DNA of 5,972 nucleotides. It comes from Bacillota bacterium. GTDB lineage: Bacteria; Bacillota; Bacilli; Alicyclobacillales; SLC66. The notes below the pieces were generated by a model, which made no database searches, had not been told where the DNA came from, and saw nothing but the letters and a program-made list of their open reading frames with translations. Made by a program: the position numbers and the translations under genes. Positions 1 through 4,466 of this stretch are shown here, piece after piece. How positions within the stretch are numbered: position 1 is the stretch's first letter; each line of letters opens with the position of its first letter. The stretch lies in contig JAKADD010000163.1 of assembly GCA_021820825.1 (NCBI GenBank), positions 1-5,972 of the forward strand, read 5' to 3'.

Positions 1-1
1 C

Positions 2-217
2 GCCCTGGGAGTTCCAATCATGGACGCGTTCTATGTGATTTTTCGGCGGTTTCGTGAAAACCGCCCCATTTATGTCGCGGACAAAGGGCATACCTTTCAT
101 TACCTGATGAGTTCTGGACTGTCTCAAAAGCAGACGGTGACATTTTTATATCTGCTGGGCATCTGTTTTTCGCTTGTTTCGATCGTGATTTTATTGGTGG
201 GCAATGGCATTCATTAA
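2..217 (+). CDS. Polyprenyl-phosphate sugar-1-phosphate transferase (WecA/TagO/MraY family), C-terminal end only
   Basis: Only the last 71 codons are present; the reading frame is open to the left edge, so an internal ATG at position 20 is not the real start. The family consists of integral membrane enzymes that move a sugar-1-phosphate from a UDP-sugar to undecaprenyl phosphate, the first lipid-linked step for teichoic acid and similar wall polymers. The fragment opens with LGVPIMDAF, matching the conserved LGVPI-D segment of TagO/WecA. An Arg-rich cytoplasmic stretch follows (RRFRENRP), then DKGHTFHYLMSSGLSQKQTV, which lines up with the family's DKGHLHHRLL...GLSHRQTV loop. A final hydrophobic helix lies at about residues 46-66 of the fragment. 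The usual HxHH motif here reads HTFH, so one His is replaced by Phe. The stop lies 21 nt before gatC. Family assignment is firm, but the sugar substrate (GlcNAc or other) cannot be told from this piece. Confidence 0.85.
   Translation, partial: ALGVPIMDAFYVIFRRFRENRPIYVADKGHTFHYLMSSGLSQKQTVTFLYLLGICFSLVSIVILLVGNGIH
45..65 (+). repeat. Perfect 8-bp inverted repeat inside the transferase gene
   Basis: GGCGGTTT (45-52) pairs perfectly with AAACCGCC (58-65) around a 5-nt loop. It is inside coding sequence and is followed by CCATTTATG rather than a T run, so it does not look like an intrinsic terminator. No role is evident. Confidence 0.5.
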
Positions 218-224
218 AAATGGC

Positions 225-230
225 AGGAGG
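225..230 (+). promoter_or_regulatory. Ribosome binding site of gatC
   Basis: A perfect AGGAGG lies 8 nt before the GTG at 239. It fixes the GTG as the start of gatC, and no other in-frame start has comparable support. Confidence 0.85.
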
Positions 231-238
231 AACTCGGG

Positions 239-550
239 GTGAGTTTGAGCCGCAAGGATGTTTTGCATGTGGCGGCGCTGGCGCGTCTGCATGTGACAGA
301 GACAGAACAGGATGAACTCGCACAGGAGTTGAACCGCATTCTGGCATACGCCGGGCAACTGAAGAAACCGGAGCTGGATGTATTGATCAATCTTGCGGAG
401 GTTGAGGCGACGAATAACAGAAGCGAGACAGGCATGGTCACGCGCCCGGATGAACCAGGCGAATCACTGCCTCCGGAAGTGGTGTTGGCCAATGCGCCCG
501 ACACAGAGGGGCGGCAGTTTCGCGTTCCCGCCGTACTGGAGGTTGAATGA
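239..550 (+). CDS. gatC: Asp/Glu-tRNA amidotransferase subunit C (GatC)
   Basis: This is the small subunit of the GatCAB tRNA-dependent amidotransferase. In known structures GatC wraps around the GatA-GatB interface and stabilises GatA; it has no active site of its own. The 103-residue protein is close to the family's usual length of about 95-100. The N-terminal helix carries the hallmark VLHVAALARLHVTETEQDE (family: V.H.A.LARL....EE), followed by a helix ELNRILAYAGQL. The C-terminal part has the conserved R-DE-G.SLPPEVVLANAP pattern and ends in FRVPAVLE, equal to the typical RVP.IL.. tail. Translation starts at GTG behind a perfect AGGAGG. The TGA stop touches the GTG of gatA with no bases between, and the gatA ribosome binding site lies inside the last codons here, so the two are probably translationally coupled (inference). 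Nothing looks damaged. Confidence 0.96.
   Translation: MSLSRKDVLHVAALARLHVTETEQDELAQELNRILAYAGQLKKPELDVLINLAEVEATNNRSETGMVTRPDEPGESLPPEVVLANAPDTEGRQFRVPAVLEVE
538..542 (+). promoter_or_regulatory. Ribosome binding site of gatA, inside the end of gatC
   Basis: GGAGG with 8 nt of spacing to the GTG at 551. It supports GTG as the gatA start, since the next in-frame Met is only at residue 56, well inside the conserved N-terminal region. Confidence 0.75.
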
Positions 551-2092
551 GTGGATTTTTTTAGCGGCATAGAAGAGTTGCGCGCGGGCCTGGCGAAGCG
601 GGAGGTAACCGCCCCGGAGCTTGCGGATTTGAGTCTGCGGCGGATTGCGGCGTTGGACGATCGTGTACACGCCTTTCTGCGTGTGTCCGCCAACAGGGAT
701 CACCGCGTCGCCAACATGGACAACTCCGCCGCCGTCACGGCCGCGGCGGCCAAATCTGCAACAGCGCCTGCCGCCGCGAACAAACCGGCGACAGAGGCGG
801 CCAATGCGCCTGTCGGCGCGCGCATGCTGGACGGCATTCCCTATGCGCTCAAAGACAACATGTGCACGCAAGGGATTGAGACCACCTGTGGCAGCCGTAT
901 TCTACAAGGCTATATTCCGCCTTACTCGGCGACAGCCGTCGAACGGCTGAACGCTGCCGGGGCTGTGTTGATGGGCAAACTCAATATGGACGAATTCGCC
1001 ATGGGCTCTTCCACAGAGAACTCGGGATTCTTTTCAACACGCAACCCCTGGGATCTGGAGCGGGTTCCGGGAGGATCGAGCGGGGGGGCCGCGGCGGCGG
1101 TTGCTGCGGGCATGGTGCCATTCGCTCTCGGCTCAGACACGGGGGGCTCCATTCGTCAGCCCGCCGCCTTCTGCGGGGTGGTGGGGTTAAAACCAAGCTA
1201 TGGACTGGTGTCCCGATATGGTCTGGTGGCTTTTGCGTCCTCGCTCGATCAGATCGGTCCACTGACGCATTCCGTTGCAGACGCGGCGATTGTGCTTCAG
1301 GCGATCGCGGGGCGAGACAGACGCGATTCCACTTCGGCAGACATTCAGCCGCCTGACTATCGCGCAGCGCTGACGGGCGATGTGCGCGGTCTGCGCATCG
1401 GGATTGCCAGCGAGTACTTCGGACCCAGTGTAGAAGCGGGCGTCCGGGAGACGGTGACGAAAGCGATCGCGCTTCTGGAACAACTGGGGGCAACGGTCTC
1501 TTCGGTCAGCCTGCCCGCCACGGAGTATGCGCTCGCCGCCTATTACCTGATTGCGCCCGCAGAAGCGTCCTCGAACCTGGCCCGTTATGACGGCGTGCGG
1601 TACGGCCTCCGGGCAGGGGCCGCCGAGAATCTGCTGGACATGTATGAGAAGACGCGCAGCAGCGGTTTTGGTCCAGAGGTGAAGCGACGGATTCTGATCG
1701 GCACGTATGCGCTGTCTGCAGGGTATTATGATGCGTATTACAAGCGCGCCCAACAGGTGCGCACACTCATTCGACAGGATTTTTCAAACGCCTTTGCGAG
1801 CGTGGACGTGATCGTTTCTCCGACGGCGCCCACGACGGCTTTTCGTTTGGGCGAAAAAGTGCAGGATCCGCTGACCATGTATCTCAGTGACATCTGCACT
1901 ATTCCTGTCAATATGGCGGGGTTGCCTGCGATCAGTGTTCCCTGCGGCATGATCGCCGGGTTGCCGGTGGGTTTGCAACTGATTGGCCGCATGTTTGACG
2001 AAGAGACTCTCCTGCGGGTTGCGCACGCGTATGAACAGGCGGCCGGCATGGCGCCGCTGCGCCCGGATCTGGTCGGGGAGGTGGAGGTATAG
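551..2092 (+). CDS. gatA: Glutamyl-tRNA(Gln)/aspartyl-tRNA(Asn) amidotransferase subunit A (GatA)
   Basis: This is the glutaminase subunit. It hydrolyses glutamine (or asparagine) and feeds ammonia through a channel to GatB, which amidates the misacylated tRNA. It belongs to the amidase signature family with a Ser-cisSer-Lys triad, all visible: Lys101 in YALKDN, cis-Ser176 in PGGSSGG and nucleophile Ser200 in [12 protein letters not shown]. The spacings (75 and 24 residues) equal those of S. aureus GatA (K79, S154, S178). Further conserved blocks are [17 protein letters not shown] (143-159), [30 protein letters not shown] (207-237), [20 protein letters not shown] and ISVPCG...[10 protein letters not shown]. 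The protein is 513 residues against about 485 for B. subtilis and S. aureus. The excess is mostly an Ala-rich insertion at about residues 47-90, before the catalytic Lys. It starts with GTG directly after the gatC stop, and its own TAG directly abuts the ATG of gatB. The triad is intact, so it is judged functional. Confidence 0.97.
   Translation: MDFFSGIEELRAGLAKREVTAPELADLSLRRIAALDDRVHAFLRVSANRDHRVANMDNSAAVTAAAAKSATAPAAANKPATEAANAPVGARMLDGIPYALKDNMCTQGIETTCGSRILQGYIPPYSATAVERLNAAGAVLMGKLNMDEFAMGSSTENSGFFSTRNPWDLERVPGGSSGGAAAAVAAGMVPFALGSDTGGSIRQPAAFCGVVGLKPSYGLVSRYGLVAFASSLDQIGPLTHSVADAAIVLQAIAGRDRRDSTSADIQPPDYRAALTGDVRGLRIGIASEYFGPSVEAGVRETVTKAIALLEQLGATVSSVSLPATEYALAAYYLIAPAEASSNLARYDGVRYGLRAGAAENLLDMYEKTRSSGFGPEVKRRILIGTYALSAGYYDAYYKRAQQVRTLIRQDFSNAFASVDVIVSPTAPTTAFRLGEKVQDPLTMYLSDICTIPVNMAGLPAISVPCGMIAGLPVGLQLIGRMFDEETLLRVAHAYEQAAGMAPLRPDLVGEVEV
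740..799 (+). repeat. Imperfect 30-bp tandem duplication within the Ala-rich insertion of gatA
   Basis: Bases 740-769 and 770-799 encode two ten-residue units, [10 protein letters not shown] and [10 protein letters not shown], with 6 of 10 residues equal and codons such as aaa and aca kept in register. The similarity is modest and could come from Ala/Lys/Thr composition bias rather than true duplication. It lies in the part of GatA that is longer than in well-known homologues. Confidence 0.4.
2077..2088 (+). promoter_or_regulatory. Double ribosome binding site of gatB, inside the end of gatA
   Basis: GGAGGTGGAGGT contains two Shine-Dalgarno cores. The first, GGAGGTG (2077-2083), ends 9 nt before the ATG at 2093 and is the better spaced; the second (2083-2088) is only 4 nt away. 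It supports the ATG that directly follows the gatA stop. Confidence 0.7.
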
Positions 2093-3532
2093 ATGGCAGC
2101 GCTTGAAACGGTCATTGGACTGGAAGTTCATGTGGAACTGGGCACCAAAACGAAAATTTTCTGTTCTTGCGGCGTCGCCTTTGGCGCGCCTCCAAACAGC
2201 CGCGTCTGCCCCGTGTGCATGGGCAGTCCCGGCGCCCTTCCCGTGCTCAATGAGCAGGCGCTGGCGCTCGGTGTCCGCGCGGCGCTGGCGCTCGGGTGCA
2301 GTGTTCCTGCACAGAGCAAATTTGACCGCAAAAACTATTTTTATCCGGACAGTCCCAAGGCGTATCAGATTTCCCAGTACGACGAGCCGATCGGACAGCA
2401 CGGATTTATTGAAATAGAGGTCGCTGGAGAAAAGAAGAGGATCGGCGTCACGCGCGTGCATCTGGAGGAGGACGCCGGAAAGCTGAGCCATTCTCCCTAT
2501 GGCGAGGCGTCGTTTGTCGATCTGAATCGCGTGGGCATTCCATTGCTCGAAATCGTCAGCGAGCCCGATCTCCGCAGCGCGGAGGAAGCGCGTCTGTATC
2601 TGGAGGAAATCCGCTCAATCCTGCAATACTGTCTGGTCTCGGAATGCAAGATGGAGGAAGGATCTCTGCGCTGTGACGCCAATATTTCGCTGCGCCCCAT
2701 GGGGCAACGCGAGTTTGGCACAAAAACGGAAATCAAAAATATGAACAGTTTTCGCAATGTGCAACGGGGCCTGGAGTACGAGCAGGCGCGCCAGGCGGAC
2801 CTGCTGGCGCGCGGTGAACGCGTTGTCCAGCAGACGTTGCGGTGGGATGAAGCGACGGGCGCCACGCTCGCGATGCGCTCAAAAGAGGACGCGCACGACT
2901 ACCGTTATTTCCCTGATCCTGATCTTCCGCGTTTCGCGCTGTCCGCTGCGTATATCGCCGCGCGGCGTCAGGAGATTCCGGAGTTGCCTGCAAAAAGGCG
3001 GGAACGCTTTGAACGCGAGTATGGATTGCCAGCTTACGACGCGGGCGTTTTAACAGCGTCGCGGGGGCTGGCGGAGTTTTTTGAGCAAACGGCGCAGCGC
3101 GTCCGCGATCCCAAAACGGCCAGCAACTGGATCATGGGAGAACTGCTCGCCCATCTGAAAGCGGCCGCGCTTGAGATCGCGGAGATTCAGGTTACGCCTT
3201 TTGCGCTTGCGGAACTGATCAGCCTGATCGAAGACGAAACTATTTCCGCGAAAATCGCCAAGACTCTCCTGAAGGATATGCTGGATTCGGGGAAGGATGC
3301 GAAGACGCTCATCGCCGAGCAGGGACTCGTCCAGATTTCTGATGAAGGCGAGTTGCGCACGATTGCTTTGCGCGTGCTGGCGGCGAATTCCAAATCGGTG
3401 GACGATTATCGCGCAGGCAAGGAGAAGGCATTGGGCGCCCTGATTGGGCAGGTGATGAAGGAAACCAGAGGCAAGGCCAATCCCCAGATCGTCAATCGCG
3501 TCATCGTCCAGCTTATTTCAGACAAGGGGTGA
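2093..3532 (+). CDS. gatB: Aspartyl/glutamyl-tRNA amidotransferase subunit B (GatB)
   Basis: This is the tRNA-binding and kinase/transamidase subunit. It activates the side-chain carboxyl of Glu (or Asp) on the misacylated tRNA with ATP, then amidates it with ammonia from GatA. At 479 residues it has the family's usual length. In order: the N-terminal ETVIGLEVHVEL motif; a zinc-ribbon pattern with Cys24, Cys26, Cys39 and Cys42 (FCSC...VCPVC); the RKNYFYPDSPKAYQISQYD block (79-97); RVHLEEDAGKL (121-131); the DLNRVGIPLLEIVSEPDL block (143-160); and MEEGSLRCDANIS with TEIKNMNSFR (187-221). The central SKEDAHDYRYFPDPDLP (263-279) is also typical. The C-terminal 150 residues form the helical, YqeY-like tRNA-binding tail and end in the expected GKANPQIVNR. 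No key motif is missing. The ATG abuts the gatA stop, consistent with coupled, near-equal synthesis of the subunits (inference). Confidence 0.97.
   Translation: MAALETVIGLEVHVELGTKTKIFCSCGVAFGAPPNSRVCPVCMGSPGALPVLNEQALALGVRAALALGCSVPAQSKFDRKNYFYPDSPKAYQISQYDEPIGQHGFIEIEVAGEKKRIGVTRVHLEEDAGKLSHSPYGEASFVDLNRVGIPLLEIVSEPDLRSAEEARLYLEEIRSILQYCLVSECKMEEGSLRCDANISLRPMGQREFGTKTEIKNMNSFRNVQRGLEYEQARQADLLARGERVVQQTLRWDEATGATLAMRSKEDAHDYRYFPDPDLPRFALSAAYIAARRQEIPELPAKRRERFEREYGLPAYDAGVLTASRGLAEFFEQTAQRVRDPKTASNWIMGELLAHLKAAALEIAEIQVTPFALAELISLIEDETISAKIAKTLLKDMLDSGKDAKTLIAEQGLVQISDEGELRTIALRVLAANSKSVDDYRAGKEKALGALIGQVMKETRGKANPQIVNRVIVQLISDKG
3524..3529 (+). promoter_or_regulatory. Ribosome binding site of dgkB, overlapping the gatB stop region
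   Basis: AAGGGG, at the very end of gatB, stands 8 nt from the GTG at 3538 but directly touches the alternative GTG at 3529. The spacing therefore favours 3538 as the dgkB start. Confidence 0.6.
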
Positions 3533-3537
3533 GCGCA

Positions 3538-4434
3538 GTGCGCTCCAGGGTGCGTCTCATTTACAATCCTACAGCGGGAAAGGAAATGTTCAGATCCCAA
3601 TTGGCGGATGTCCTGCGCATTCTGGAGGAGAGCGGCCTGGAAGCGTCCTGCCACGCGACGGGCGGTCCTGGGGATGCGACGCAGGCTGCCGCCGCCGCTG
3701 CGGCAGACGGATTTCCGTTTGTGGTGGCCTGCGGCGGCGACGGCACTGTTCACGAGGTGGTGAATGGTCTGGCGCCCGCCGCAGAGCGGCCTGTGCTCGG
3801 AATTATCCCTGCTGGCACAACAAACGACTTCGCGCGGGCTATGCATATCCCACTGAATATCATCGAAGCGGCCCGCGTCATCGCCGGCAAAACGGTGCAG
3901 CCGCTTGACCTGGGGCGCATTGGCGGCGACCGCTATTTTGTGAATATCGCCGCATGCGGGAAATTGACAGAGATTACATACGATGTGCCGAGCAAACTGA
4001 AGACGCTGCTCGGACAACTCGCCTACTATGTCAAAGGGCTTGAGCGGCTGCCTGGGCTGCGTCCGATTGACCTGACGATCCGGGCAGACGACTTTACCTA
4101 CGACGGCAAGGCGATGCTGTGTCTGATCACCAATTCCAGAGCGGTGGCGGGCTTCGAAAATATCGCGCCCAAGGCGTCGGTGAGTGACGGAGTGCTGGAT
4201 GTGCTGGTCGTCAAACCGACGAATCTCGGCGATATGATTCGACTCGTAAGCACTGCCTTGCGCGGCGACCACATCAATGACGAACGCGTACTCTATTTCC
4301 ACGCCCGCCAGATTGAACTGAGTTCCAGCGAGGCTGTCGACCTGAACATAGACGGCGAATACGGCGGCCGACTGCCGCACAGTGTTGAGGTCATGCCGCA
4401 GCATCTGTCGGTGATCGTCGCGGAGACGCAATAA
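3538..4434 (+). CDS. dgkB: Soluble diacylglycerol kinase (DgkB/YerQ type)
   Basis: This cytosolic lipid kinase phosphorylates diacylglycerol with ATP to give phosphatidic acid. In Gram-positive bacteria it recycles the diacylglycerol released when lipoteichoic acid is built from phosphatidylglycerol. The 298-residue protein matches DgkB in length and along its whole sequence. Visible motifs are IYNPTAGKEMF at 8-18; the nucleotide-binding CGGDGTVHEVVNG around 65-77; PAGTTNDFARA at 91-101; the DgkB-specific KLTEITYDVPSKLK and LAYYVKG.E.LP; then VSDGVLDVLVV and DLNIDGEYGGRLP. Asp217 and Glu274 sit where S. aureus DgkB has its catalytic Asp216 and Glu273 (numbering recalled). The close match to DgkB separates it from the YegS lipid kinases and from sphingosine kinases. 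A GTG at 3529, giving a 4-nt overlap with gatB, is an alternative start, but 3538 has the better-spaced ribosome binding site. Residues 50-56 are a run of seven Ala. Confidence 0.94.
   Translation: MRSRVRLIYNPTAGKEMFRSQLADVLRILEESGLEASCHATGGPGDATQAAAAAAADGFPFVVACGGDGTVHEVVNGLAPAAERPVLGIIPAGTTNDFARAMHIPLNIIEAARVIAGKTVQPLDLGRIGGDRYFVNIAACGKLTEITYDVPSKLKTLLGQLAYYVKGLERLPGLRPIDLTIRADDFTYDGKAMLCLITNSRAVAGFENIAPKASVSDGVLDVLVVKPTNLGDMIRLVSTALRGDHINDERVLYFHARQIELSSSEAVDLNIDGEYGGRLPHSVEVMPQHLSVIVAETQ
3686..3706 (+). repeat. Inverted repeat inside the poly-Ala stretch of dgkB
   Basis: CTGCCGC (3686-3692) and GCGGCAG (3700-3706) are perfect complements around a 7-nt loop. It falls in codons for seven successive Ala residues and has no following T run, so it is not a terminator. 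It may simply be a product of GC-rich Ala codons. Confidence 0.4.
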
Positions 4435-4454
4435 CACATTCTGAAGAGTGAAGC

Positions 4455-4458
4455 GAGG
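4455..4458 (+). promoter_or_regulatory. Ribosome binding site of the methyltransferase gene
   Basis: GAGG with 8 nt of spacing to the TTG at 4467. It is shorter than the other sites in the window but better placed than the weak GGGA before the in-frame ATG at 4485. Confidence 0.5.
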
Positions 4459-4466
4459 CTGGAATA

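Noticed and set aside
137..222. Possible gatC promoter in the end of the transferase gene (GTGACA at 137-142; TTGGTG at 194-199).
   Set aside because: Neither has a TATAAT-like box at 16-18 bp spacing, and the DNA is coding.
547..564. An ATG overlapping the gatC stop (ATGA) as a gatA start.
   Set aside because: It is in the wrong frame for GatA and reaches a TAG after five codons. The GTG at 551 is in frame and has a well-placed GGAGG.
645..950. A 101-codon plus-strand frame overlapping gatA in another frame.
   Set aside because: The product is Arg/Pro-rich low complexity, as expected from an out-of-frame reading of the Ala-rich region. It covers gatA residues including the catalytic Lys block, so gatA is the true frame.
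1187..1753. A 188-codon minus-strand frame inside gatA.
   Set aside because: It is a shadow of strongly conserved GatA sequence with no motif of its own.
4435..4466. Intergenic 32 nt after dgkB as a terminator or promoter site.
   Set aside because: No stem-loop with T run and no -35/-10 pair is visible; it holds only the GAGG site for the next gene.
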